A DNA stretch of 64,000 bases. Source: Bryocella elongata (GTDB lineage: Bacteria > Acidobacteriota > Terriglobia > Terriglobales > Acidobacteriaceae). The notes beneath the pieces were generated by a model, which was given only the letters and a program-made list of their open reading frames with translations, had not been told where the DNA came from and made no database searches. A program made the position numbers and the translations under genes. The stretch is taken from NCBI RefSeq assembly GCF_900108185.1, contig NZ_FNVA01000006.1:186001-250000 (forward strand), written 5' to 3'. Shown piece by piece: positions 41,597-49,859 of this stretch (positions are counted from its first letter, which is position 1; each line of letters begins with the position of its first letter).

Positions 41597-44128
41597 CTAG
41601 CCGAGATGTCCGCTGGGATGTGTTGGCAGGGTGAAGTGGAAGGTCGAGCCCTGGCCGAGCTCGCTGGTCGCCCAGATCGTTCCTCCATGCTGCTGCACAA
41701 TGCTGCGGCAGATGGCGAGGCCGAGGCCGGTGCCACCCATGTCGCGCGAGTCGGAGGCATCCACCTGCTTGAAGCGTTCGAATATCTGCTGCAGCTTGTC
41801 GCTGGGGATACCCCGGCCATGGTCTTCGATCTCGATCAGGGCTTCATCCGGAGTCACATTATGCGCGGTGAGCCGGATCTCGCTGATGAGCGTCTCTGAC
41901 TGCGGAGAGAACTTGATCGCGTTGGAGACGAGGTTTGTCAGGGTCTGCAGGATGCGGTCGGCGTCCCCATAGACCTGCACGTTGTTGGCTTCGATCACGA
42001 AGCGCACGTTGGCCTTTTGTGCCGCAGCGGAGAGAAGTGCGACGGTGCGGCGCATGAGCTCGTCCACGGAGCAGGTCGTGCGATGCAGCTCCGCTTTGCC
42101 GGATCCAATGCGTTCCAGGTCGAGGATGTCGTTGACCAGCCGGACGAGGCGATCCGTGTTGCCGATTGCGATCTCCATCATCTGCTTGATGCGTTCCGGC
42201 CTGGCGTTGAGAGCTCCCGCAGCAACGAGACCCAGCGCGGCGCGCAGGGACGTCAACGGCGTGCGCAGTTCGTGCGACACCGTGGAGATGAACTCGTCCT
42301 TCATGCGGTCCAGCGCGTTGCGCTCGCTGATGTCGGTGAACGCGACGACGACACCGACGGCGCGGCCTTCAACGATGGGTGCTGGTGACGTGAGTCTGGC
42401 CTGTTGTGCCTGGGGAACGCTGGCGATGCTGGCCGTGGCATCGCCGTTGGGCTGCTCCGCCAGTGGCTGCTGCAGCTCGACTGCGCTTACAGGCAGCGTC
42501 TCTTCGGCGGTCTCGATCTGGGGCCGAGCGACATACTCCACGGGGAAGCTGGCGCCGTCCTTGCGCCAGAAGACCTCGTTGGAGACGCGCACCGTGGTGC
42601 GATTGCGAAGGGCGAGCGCGATGGGGCTCTGGCTCGCGACATACGGGGACCCATCGCTGCGTGTGTGGTGTACGAGGTCCAGCATGTTGCGGCCGAGCAG
42701 CTCTTCCGGGCGGTAGCCCAGCATCTGCGCGGCCGCAGGATTGACGACGGTGCAGCGGCCATCGAGATCGATACCGAAGATGCCGTCGCCGACGGACTCC
42801 AGCACGGAGTTCGATTGCCGGATCAGCGCACGCAGCTGTTCTTCCGCGCGGATCTGCTCCGTGATGTCGACGCCAAAGGCCAGCACATAGGGAGCTCCGT
42901 CCCGGGGTTCCACGAGTCGGTTGCGATAGGCGATGACGCGCTCTTCGCCGTTCAGGTGCTGCAGGTGGAACAGGCCCTGGGCCTCACCCGTGCGCAGCAG
43001 CTGCTGGACGTAGGGCTCGAGCGTGGTGTGACGATTGGGGTACAGAAAGCTCGTCAACGGATGGCCGACGACGTCTTCCACGCGGCGGCCGATGCCCTGG
43101 GCGCCATATTGATTGATCGACAGGATGACCCCGCCAAGGCCATGGGTTGCAACCATGCCGAGCGAACCTTCGACGATCTGGCGGTAGCGCGACTCCGACT
43201 CGCGGATGGTGGTCTCGGCGATGCGCTGCACCGTAACGTCGATGCCGGTCGCGATGATGAAGGCGACCTGGCGTTGCGAATCGACCAGCGCGGTCGCCGA
43301 CCAGGAGATGCGGCGGCGCGTGCCATCAGCAGCCACCCAGTAGTTCTCGTAGGTGGTGGGGAACTGGCCGCTGCGGATGCGGTCGAAGCTCTCGATGTAA
43401 GCCGGGACGTCGGTCTCGGGGATGAGACGTTCCCAGGCATACTTGCCGACCAGGTCGGCGGACTTGTAGCCGGAGATGATCTCGCAGGCGCGGTTGAAGC
43501 GCACGATGCGGCCGGCGGTGTCGAAGACGACGACCAGCGCACCGACGGTGTCGAGCACGGCAGAGACGAAGTTGCGTTCGACCGTGAGGGCTGACTCCAC
43601 GCGAAGGCGCTCGCGGGCGGAGTAGTCGGTCTCGCGCACGCGATAGATCAATTCAAGGCGCGTGGTGACGGCGTGGCTCAGGCTCTCAAGGGACTCCACC
43701 TGCGCAAGCGTGAGCTTGCGGGCGGCGGTATCGAGCACGGCCAGGCAGCCGATGGGCACAGCGTGCGGCGTCAGGATGGGCGCGCCGGCATAGAAGCGGT
43801 AGCGGCGGTCGCCGAAGGGAATGCCGCCGGGCGACCACTCGGGGTCGCGCCGTGCGTCGGGAATCTGGTAGATGCCCTCGCCGGAGATGGTCGTCTCGCA
43901 GGGGATGGAGTGGCGCGGCGCGGACTCGATCTCGGTGCCATAGCGGCCGATGAGGACCACCTGATCGCGCTCGATGATGGAGATGGCTGCCACCGGGGAG
44001 TTGCACAGCTGGGCAGCAAGACGCGCGAGGTCGTCCAGGGCAGGGTCGTGCGGCACTTCGGCGAGCGCATAGCGCGCCAGAGCGTCGAGCCGCTGCTGCT
44101 CGATACCGGACGTGGGAGCTTCTATCAT
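41597..44128 (-). CDS. GAF/PAS sensor histidine kinase
   Basis: 843 residues, no membrane segment seen. Domains in order: GAF (about 1-160), PAS (about 185-300), PAS (about 310-430), PAS (about 440-600, interrupted by a Pro/Gln/Ala-rich insertion), HisKA with the phospho-acceptor His in SHELRTPLTSL near residue 618, and HATPase_c with NLVSNAIKFS, DHGRGIP and GGTGLGLAI. It autophosphorylates on His and must pass phosphate to a response regulator, none of which is adjacent. An orphan cytoplasmic multi-input kinase; its signal is unknown. Confidence 0.92.
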   Translation of the reverse strand: MIEAPTSGIEQQRLDALARYALAEVPHDPALDDLARLAAQLCNSPVAAISIIERDQVVLIGRYGTEIESAPRHSIPCETTISGEGIYQIPDARRDPEWSPGGIPFGDRRYRFYAGAPILTPHAVPIGCLAVLDTAARKLTLAQVESLESLSHAVTTRLELIYRVRETDYSARERLRVESALTVERNFVSAVLDTVGALVVVFDTAGRIVRFNRACEIISGYKSADLVGKYAWERLIPETDVPAYIESFDRIRSGQFPTTYENYWVAADGTRRRISWSATALVDSQRQVAFIIATGIDVTVQRIAETTIRESESRYRQIVEGSLGMVATHGLGGVILSINQYGAQGIGRRVEDVVGHPLTSFLYPNRHTTLEPYVQQLLRTGEAQGLFHLQHLNGEERVIAYRNRLVEPRDGAPYVLAFGVDITEQIRAEEQLRALIRQSNSVLESVGDGIFGIDLDGRCTVVNPAAAQMLGYRPEELLGRNMLDLVHHTRSDGSPYVASQSPIALALRNRTTVRVSNEVFWRKDGASFPVEYVARPQIETAEETLPVSAVELQQPLAEQPNGDATASIASVPQAQQARLTSPAPIVEGRAVGVVVAFTDISERNALDRMKDEFISTVSHELRTPLTSLRAALGLVAAGALNARPERIKQMMEIAIGNTDRLVRLVNDILDLERIGSGKAELHRTTCSVDELMRRTVALLSAAAQKANVRFVIEANNVQVYGDADRILQTLTNLVSNAIKFSPQSETLISEIRLTAHNVTPDEALIEIEDHGRGIPSDKLQQIFERFKQVDASDSRDMGGTGLGLAICRSIVQQHGGTIWATSELGQGSTFHFTLPTHPSGHLG

Positions 44129-44322
44129 TCCTCACTTTGAGCATACGAAGTGAGGCTGTGGGTGGGCAGTCCCACTTTGGCTGCAATTGGCGATCAAATG
44201 GTCACCACTGCGGAGTCACTTCGGGGAGGAAAGGGGAAACTTCGAGGGGGTGAGGCCCGAAATGGACCAGATTCAGGGGAATTCCCGGACGACGCTGGAG
44301 GTCCTTGCCACGGAATGAGGCA

Positions 44323-44886
44323 TCACGGGAGGTTGTGGGTGTCGTCGGCGCTCGCGTCCATGGCGACCTTCCATTTGCCGCCGACCTTCTTCCAGAAGGT
44401 GATGTAGCGGCCGGAGGTGGTCGTGGACTTGCCGTCGGGGCTGTTGGTAGTTGCATCGTAGTGACCCCAGGTGAAGCCCGTGTCTCCCGAAGGGCCGACC
44501 TGCGCGCCCTCGGGATACCAGGTGAGCTGATAGACCTTGGGATCCCATTGCGCGATGGCGGCGATGGCTGTCTTGCCCTGAACGGGGGGCTTGCCGTTGC
44601 TCAGGGTGACGCCGTCGTCGGCGAACCAGTCGGCGAAGGCCTTGCCTCCACCCTTGGCGACAGCCTGGCCGAACTCACCTTCCAGACGCAGCAGCTCGAC
44701 CACTCCCGGTGACAGGACGGGCATGGGAACGGGTGTCAGCGAGGGCGATTTCTTGTCGGGCAGGCTGGGCTGGGCCTGGCCAGGGCCGAAGGGAGTTAAC
44801 GTTGGGACCTGCGCCGACACGAACCCCGCAGAGGCGAGGGCGAGCACGGCGGCGGCGCGGCAAAGGGACCAGAGGGCTCCACGCAT
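44323..44886 (-). CDS. exported DUF4440/NTF2-like protein
   Basis: 187 residues. A signal peptide ends near AGFVSAQ and is followed by a Pro-rich linker. The C-terminal domain LEGEFGQAVAKGGGKAFADWFADDGVTLSNG, then GHYDATTN and ITFWKKVGGKWKVAMD is the DUF4440/SnoaL-like fold. No catalytic residues can be named. Flanking gaps of 194 and 54 bp hold no gene. Confidence 0.78.
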   Translation of the reverse strand: MRGALWSLCRAAAVLALASAGFVSAQVPTLTPFGPGQAQPSLPDKKSPSLTPVPMPVLSPGVVELLRLEGEFGQAVAKGGGKAFADWFADDGVTLSNGKPPVQGKTAIAAIAQWDPKVYQLTWYPEGAQVGPSGDTGFTWGHYDATTNSPDGKSTTTSGRYITFWKKVGGKWKVAMDASADDTHNLP

Positions 44887-44940
44887 GCCGTTGATTGTAT
44901 GACTTGAAGCGGCCGCCGGGGCTCGAACGCCGTTCGCGTC

Positions 44941-46725
44941 CTAGTGGTGACCGCTTGAGCTCGCCCCTGACGAGCTGGCTGCCGGTGCACTGGACGGAGC
45001 GCTGGGGGCCGGTGAGCTGGCGTGGGAGCCACCCCCGCTGAAACTCGATCCCGAGCTACTGCCGCTGGAGTGAGACGATCCTCCGTTAAAGCCGGAGCTC
45101 GACCCTCCTCCACCGTGATTGAAGGAACCAGCGTTTCCTCCGCCGCCGGAGAAGGCGGCAGAAGACGCCATACCGCCATGTCCGGCTCCGGAATCGGCAC
45201 GTCCGCCAAAAGGCTGCACGACCGAGCTAGTGTGGCCGCCATGGTCGACGTCGTGAGCAAGCATGAAGGTCTGCGACTTCGGGTTGAAGGTGAGGGTGCC
45301 GGGTTTGGTGGTGGCGAGAGCGCTGGTGTTGAATTCTCGTGCGTCGTTGCGATGGGCGTCGGTCGGGTGGCCATCGGGGTTACGAGAGCCGAGGGGACGC
45401 AGCGGCTCCAGCCTGGCTTCGAGCTTCGGTGACTCGCTGCTCGGCAACGGGCCGTGATACTCCTTGCGGAAGTCCTTCGGCTCGTCCTTCAGCACCTTGA
45501 CGGGGTCGATTCCGTTCCAGGCGATTCGCTGGATTGAGCCCTCGTGCTTGTCGGCGGCGGTGAATAGTCCATACTTCAGGTTCTCGGGTGGGAGCCCGGG
45601 GCGGTCCTTCGGATGGATAGGAACGTATCCCTTGTGGCCGCCCGACTCGACCCAATGTACGGGGCATCGATGGTGCAGTCGCTTACCAACCACCCACGTC
45701 CAGCCGCCGTGCTCGCGATGGATCCACGAACCGGCGTGACACACCGGCCACTCGTAGTTCCACCCTCCATCGGCTTCGGAGTAGAGAACGCGGCGGAGGT
45801 GCGAAAACGGGTCGACCCCGACCAGCTGCCGATAGCGCCCCGTCCAGCATGGGAACGGATCATCTTCCTCCTCCCAATGGACGCCGCGCAGTCGCAGTGC
45901 ATTCGCGTTCATCCAGCCATTGGTCGGCGCCCAGCAGGTGCCATAGGGAGCGCAGGAGAAGAACTGGCCCTGCTGCTTGAGATCGGCGAGGCCGGGTATC
46001 GGAGAGGAGAGCCCTGCCTGCGCCATCACCTCGTTGAGCTCCACCTTGCGCTCCGAGAGCCGATCGGTTACCCAGGAGTCGAATGCGGAGCTCTCCGCGC
46101 CTGCGGGCGTCACCACTGGCAGCGATCCTCCGGTGTAGTGCAGGGTATGGCCGGAGCTGGCGAGGTCGCTGCCTTCGCTGGAGGTGACGCGAACCGGGAG
46201 TGCGGAGAGCGGTGTGACGTCCATCCCGTCGAGATAGCTTTGCAGGCGCACGTAGCTGCGATCGGGATAGGGAACGAAGAGGTCGTGCTGCGGCGTGCGG
46301 AACAGATAACGCTCACCCCGGACGGTGGTCGTCAGATGCAGGGTAAGCGTTCCGGTCAGCAGGGTAACGGCCGTCTGGGGCGCGCCCTCGTTGGTCGTCA
46401 GCTGGTTGAAGGTCACGGCCGTGTTGGCGTCGACGTAGGCGGTGGAGGTGTCCTCAAACTCGATCTCGGCGCGGCCCTGGCCTGTGACGAGGCTGAAGCC
46501 CGACTCGAGTGGGACACCGGTCTTTGCCGCGACCCAGCCAGTGGGATTCGGGCCGGAAGCTTTGCCGCGCTCCAGGCGCACGTCTCCCTCCGCGTAGCTG
46601 ATGCGAACGATCTGCGGTAGGGGCTGCTGGGGATCATCCTGCGCGCCTGCGGTGGGCGCGGAGATCGCGACAACGAAAGAGACTGCGAGAGGAAACGCTA
46701 CGCCAGCAAGAGAGGACAAACGCAT
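44941..46725 (-). CDS. exported FecR-domain protein with Ser/Gly-rich tail
   Basis: 594 residues with a signal peptide (cleavage near PTAGAQ). A FecR-like domain follows (RISYAEGDVRLERG, LVTGQGRAEIEFEDTSTAYVD, ALLTGTLTLHL-like). A middle region rich in Trp, His and Cys (WEEEDDPFPCWTGRYR, WNYEWPVCHAGSWIHREHGGW in pieces) resembles the DUF6600-type repeats of acidobacterial proteins. The last 80 residues are Ser, Gly and His repeats ending in SGHH. Probably a cell-surface structural protein. GGAGG precedes ATG 46725; a longer frame to 46785 is less likely. Confidence 0.75.
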   Translation of the reverse strand: MRLSSLAGVAFPLAVSFVVAISAPTAGAQDDPQQPLPQIVRISYAEGDVRLERGKASGPNPTGWVAAKTGVPLESGFSLVTGQGRAEIEFEDTSTAYVDANTAVTFNQLTTNEGAPQTAVTLLTGTLTLHLTTTVRGERYLFRTPQHDLFVPYPDRSYVRLQSYLDGMDVTPLSALPVRVTSSEGSDLASSGHTLHYTGGSLPVVTPAGAESSAFDSWVTDRLSERKVELNEVMAQAGLSSPIPGLADLKQQGQFFSCAPYGTCWAPTNGWMNANALRLRGVHWEEEDDPFPCWTGRYRQLVGVDPFSHLRRVLYSEADGGWNYEWPVCHAGSWIHREHGGWTWVVGKRLHHRCPVHWVESGGHKGYVPIHPKDRPGLPPENLKYGLFTAADKHEGSIQRIAWNGIDPVKVLKDEPKDFRKEYHGPLPSSESPKLEARLEPLRPLGSRNPDGHPTDAHRNDAREFNTSALATTKPGTLTFNPKSQTFMLAHDVDHGGHTSSVVQPFGGRADSGAGHGGMASSAAFSGGGGNAGSFNHGGGGSSSGFNGGSSHSSGSSSGSSFSGGGSHASSPAPSAPSSAPAASSSGASSSGHH

Positions 46726-46911
46726 GTAGCCTCCGTACGACGGAGAGACTGCTCTGGATGAACTGCCACGGCCACGCAGGACCACCTGCGACTGTACACG
46801 AGACGTATCCAGTCTGGCACTGGTTGCACAAAATCATACTGGCCGCGAGAGTCGAGCCGGGAACGGGACCGGCGGGACCGGCGGCGCAGACTCCGGCCCG
46901 GCTCGGCTGCT

Positions 46912-48339
46912 ATGCTTCGCAGCATGACCCCAAAGACTGGGAAGGGCCCGTGGCTTGCCGCGGTGGGCGTTGTGGTGCTGGTGCTTGGCATGGTGCTCCA
47001 CACCCATGCGATCGGCGCCATACTGCGCTGGATCGGCGTTGTGTTCCTGTGCGCGGATGCGGCGCTGCGCCGCAAGCTTACGCCGTGGATCTTTGTCGCG
47101 ATGGTGGCTGGTTCGGAGATTGGCGTGGATGCCCCGCACTTTGCGATGAGCCTCAATGTCTTCTCGTCGATCTTTTTGCGGCTGATCAAGACAATCGTGG
47201 CGCCGCTGATCCTGGGCACGCTCGTCGTTGGCATCGCCGGCCATGGCGACCTGAAGAAGGTCGGCTGGATGGGCGTTCGCGCCTTGATCTACTTCGAGGT
47301 GGCGACGACGCTGGCACTCGGCATCGGGCTGATCGCGATCAACATCAGCAAGGCGGGCGTGGGGCTGGGTGCGGGGCAACCGGTGGAGACGCAAGCCGCG
47401 AGGCCCGGAGCTCCGGCAACCGTGACAAGCTTCACGTTCGTGGAGCCGCCGAAGACGAGTTGGGACGATGTGCTGCTGCACATGTTCCCGGAAAACCTGG
47501 CCAAGAGCATCGCCGAGAACCAGCTGCTGCAGGTGACGATCTTTGCTGTCTTTTTCGGTGCGTCGCTTTGCCTGGTGAGTGAAGAAAAGCGGGCTCCCCT
47601 GCTCAAGCTGGCTGAGAGTCTCAGCGAGGTGATGTTCAAGTTCACCAACCTGGTGATGTACCTGGCGCCGCTGGGTGTGCTGGGCGCGATGGCGTTTACC
47701 GTCGGGCACCTGGGCATCGGTGTGCTGTGGAATCTGGGCAAGGTGCTGCTGACGCTCTATGCAGCGCTGATCTCGTTCGCGCTGCTAGTCTTTCTGCCCT
47801 CGGCGCTCCTGTTCCGCGTCCCGTTGCGCAGCTTCCTGAAGTACGTCGCAGAGCCTGCGACCATTGCGTTTGCGACCGCTACGAGCGAAGCGGCTCTTCC
47901 GATTGCGATGGAGAAGATGGAGGCGATGGGTGTACCGCGGCGCATCGTTGCCTTTGTGATTCCGACCGGCTATGCCTTCAATCTGGATGGCACCTCGCTG
48001 TACCTTGCGGTCGCCAGCGTCTTCGTGGCGCAGGCAGCGGGGATCCACATGACGGTCGGCGAGCAGCTGTTCATGATGGGCACGCTGGTGCTCACGAGCA
48101 AGGGCGTCGGCGGGGTCGCTCGAGCGTCCCTCGTTGTGCTGCTGGCTACGGCGGCGACCTTTCATCTGCCGGAGTGGCCCATCGCTGTGCTGCTCGGCTT
48201 TGACACCCTGTTGGACATGGGGCGTACGGCGATCAACGTTACCGGCAACTGTCTGGCCAGCGCGGTCATCGCGATGTGGCAGGGAGAGATGGGCGCGGAG
48301 AAGCCGAGCGAAGTCGTGGCCGAAGGCGCGGAGATGTAG
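46912..48339 (+). CDS. dicarboxylate/amino acid:cation symporter (SDF family)
   Basis: 475 residues, about eight helices and two re-entrant hairpins. The TATSEAALPIAMEKMEAMGV segment (Ser-rich HP1) and IPTGYAFNLDGTSLYLAVASVF, followed by LTSKGVGGVARASLVVL and DMGRTAINVTGN, are the DctA/GltP signatures. It imports C4-dicarboxylates or glutamate/aspartate with Na+ or H+. The N-terminus has a roughly 45-residue extension with a hydrophobic pair compared with GltP. ATG 46924 is an equally possible start. Confidence 0.92.
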   Translation: MLRSMTPKTGKGPWLAAVGVVVLVLGMVLHTHAIGAILRWIGVVFLCADAALRRKLTPWIFVAMVAGSEIGVDAPHFAMSLNVFSSIFLRLIKTIVAPLILGTLVVGIAGHGDLKKVGWMGVRALIYFEVATTLALGIGLIAINISKAGVGLGAGQPVETQAARPGAPATVTSFTFVEPPKTSWDDVLLHMFPENLAKSIAENQLLQVTIFAVFFGASLCLVSEEKRAPLLKLAESLSEVMFKFTNLVMYLAPLGVLGAMAFTVGHLGIGVLWNLGKVLLTLYAALISFALLVFLPSALLFRVPLRSFLKYVAEPATIAFATATSEAALPIAMEKMEAMGVPRRIVAFVIPTGYAFNLDGTSLYLAVASVFVAQAAGIHMTVGEQLFMMGTLVLTSKGVGGVARASLVVLLATAATFHLPEWPIAVLLGFDTLLDMGRTAINVTGNCLASAVIAMWQGEMGAEKPSEVVAEGAEM

Positions 48340-48364
48340 CGTAGGACCTGGTTTCTATATTCTG

Positions 48365-48416
48365 CGTTGTACGTTCTACGAGTGCGGCGATTGCCTTTCA
48401 CGTAGAACGTACAACG
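48365..48416. repeat. inverted repeat CGTTGTACGTTCTACG
   Basis: A perfect 16-bp inverted repeat (48365-48380 and 48401-48416) around a 20-base loop, between the convergent symporter and esterase genes. A related element with the same CGTTGTACG core is at 56553-56615. It may act as a terminator, but the shared core points to a dispersed repeat family. Confidence 0.8.
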
Positions 48417-48434
48417 TGAAACGTTGAACGGCTC

Positions 48435-49514
48435 TTACGGGCAGTTGGGGTCGTTCGTCTGCTGGGGCGGGTTCGGAGTGTCGGGCCGTCCGGCTCGCGC
48501 GGGGATGGACGTCGGATGCACCGCGCAGGGTGTTGTCTGCGGTGTGCCGCCGAAGTTTCCGTCCGTTTCGTCACCCTTTCCGGAGGGGATCACGCCGATG
48601 GAGCGCAGCCAGGTCGTGGCGAGGTCGGTCCAGTGGGATTCCGGAGAGTTGATGGGGTGGAGCCCAAAACCGTGGCCGCCCGTGGGGTACAGGTGCATCT
48701 CTGCGGGGATATGAGCTTTCTTCAGGGCCAGGAAATAGACCACCGCGTTCTCGACGTGGACCGGATCGTTTTCGGCCTGCAGCAGGAAGGTCGTAGGCGT
48801 CAGTTTGGTCGGAGCGAGGTTGGGGTCGAGCACGGTCAGCTTGCCGGCGTCGGAGTCCGCGGCCGTGTAGGCGGGATAGATGACCATCGCGAAATCGGCT
48901 TTCGCGCTGATTGCGCTGTTGACGTCGTCGGCCGCGGGCGTCGACATGACGTGAGTATCGTCGGCATGCGAGCTAAGTGCGACCGCGAGATGAGCACCGG
49001 CCGAGAAGCCCAGAATGCCAATGAGCTTGGGGTTCAGATTCCATTCCTCGGCGTGGGCGCGGGTGAGGCGCATGGCCTGCTGAGCGTCTTCAAGGTCGGC
49101 GTAGCTGGTGGGGTAGCGCTCCTCGGGTACGCGGTATTTGACCAGGACACAGGTGACGCCGACCGAGTTGAGCCACTTGCAGGAGTCGAGGCCTTCTCCG
49201 TCCCAGGCCAGGCGGGAGTAGCCGCCGCCGGGAAATACGAGCACCGCAGGGTGCGTCGCGAGCGCCTTCGAGGGCTCATAGACGTAGAGCATGGGCTGCA
49301 TCACCGGGGTCAGGCGCGCGCTGCGGTGGCCGCTGATCAAGGGCATCTGCGGCGTGGTGACGTCCTTTTCCGGCTCGGTGGTGGAGGGCGGTTCGGGCGG
49401 ATGGTGCGGCCATAAAGGCAAGGTGGCCTTCTGCGCGGCCAAAGGGAGTGCGAGGGGAAGAGCGAAGATTGCTGCAGCCAGAGCCGTACGCGCGTGTCGC
49501 ATCATGCGGAACAT
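48435..49514 (-). CDS. exported alpha/beta hydrolase (BD-FAE/acetyl-esterase type)
   Basis: 359 residues with a signal peptide ending near LPLAAQ. VLVFPGGGYSRLAWDGEG is the oxyanion HGG-type motif, the nucleophile is in GFSAGAHLA, and DPVHVENAVVY plus GGHGFGL give the Asp and His. The type is similar to carbohydrate acetyl esterases and is likely to act outside the cytoplasm on plant or microbial polysaccharide. The C-terminal 40 residues are Pro-rich and probably disordered. Met at 49505 or 49502 are alternative starts. Confidence 0.85.
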   Translation of the reverse strand: MFRMMRHARTALAAAIFALPLALPLAAQKATLPLWPHHPPEPPSTTEPEKDVTTPQMPLISGHRSARLTPVMQPMLYVYEPSKALATHPAVLVFPGGGYSRLAWDGEGLDSCKWLNSVGVTCVLVKYRVPEERYPTSYADLEDAQQAMRLTRAHAEEWNLNPKLIGILGFSAGAHLAVALSSHADDTHVMSTPAADDVNSAISAKADFAMVIYPAYTAADSDAGKLTVLDPNLAPTKLTPTTFLLQAENDPVHVENAVVYFLALKKAHIPAEMHLYPTGGHGFGLHPINSPESHWTDLATTWLRSIGVIPSGKGDETDGNFGGTPQTTPCAVHPTSIPARAGRPDTPNPPQQTNDPNCP

Positions 49515-49602
49515 CCTACTGCAAGGCAGCGGCTGTTGCGGATGAGCGATCGCACAGAGTTCAGCGGCACGGGTAGAGTCTGCGATTGCCTCGAAATGGT
49601 GT

Positions 49603-49630
49603 TTGACGTCGTGGATGAGAACGGTAGAAT
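49603..49630 (+). promoter_or_regulatory. sigma-70-type promoter of dxs
   Basis: TTGACG (49603-49608) and TAGAAT (49625-49630) with a 16-base spacer. A leader of about 220 bases to the dxs start follows; it contains a GTGGGT/ACCCGC stem at 49711-49726 and other short stems, but no riboswitch class I recognise. The upstream gap (49515-49602) holds no gene. Confidence 0.6.
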
Positions 49631-49859
49631 CCGGGAATCCTCCCTGCCGAGGACCGGGTCCGGGATTGCCTGCGGGACAAATGCAACTGATTTGCTGGTG
49701 TGAGGAAAACGTGGGTAACAACCCGCAGTCTCCCAGCCCCGTCCTAAACTACCGGAGATTGGTAAACTGGCAGGATGGAGTTGGCGTCGGGGCTGCCCCG
49801 CGCTGTGGCTGGCCAAGGCTGCCGTAGTGTCCGTCTCCAGGATGTTGGACCTTTCGCGA

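Noticed and set aside
49640..49859. Thiamine or cobalamin riboswitch before dxs
   Set aside because: The conserved core words of these classes are not present.
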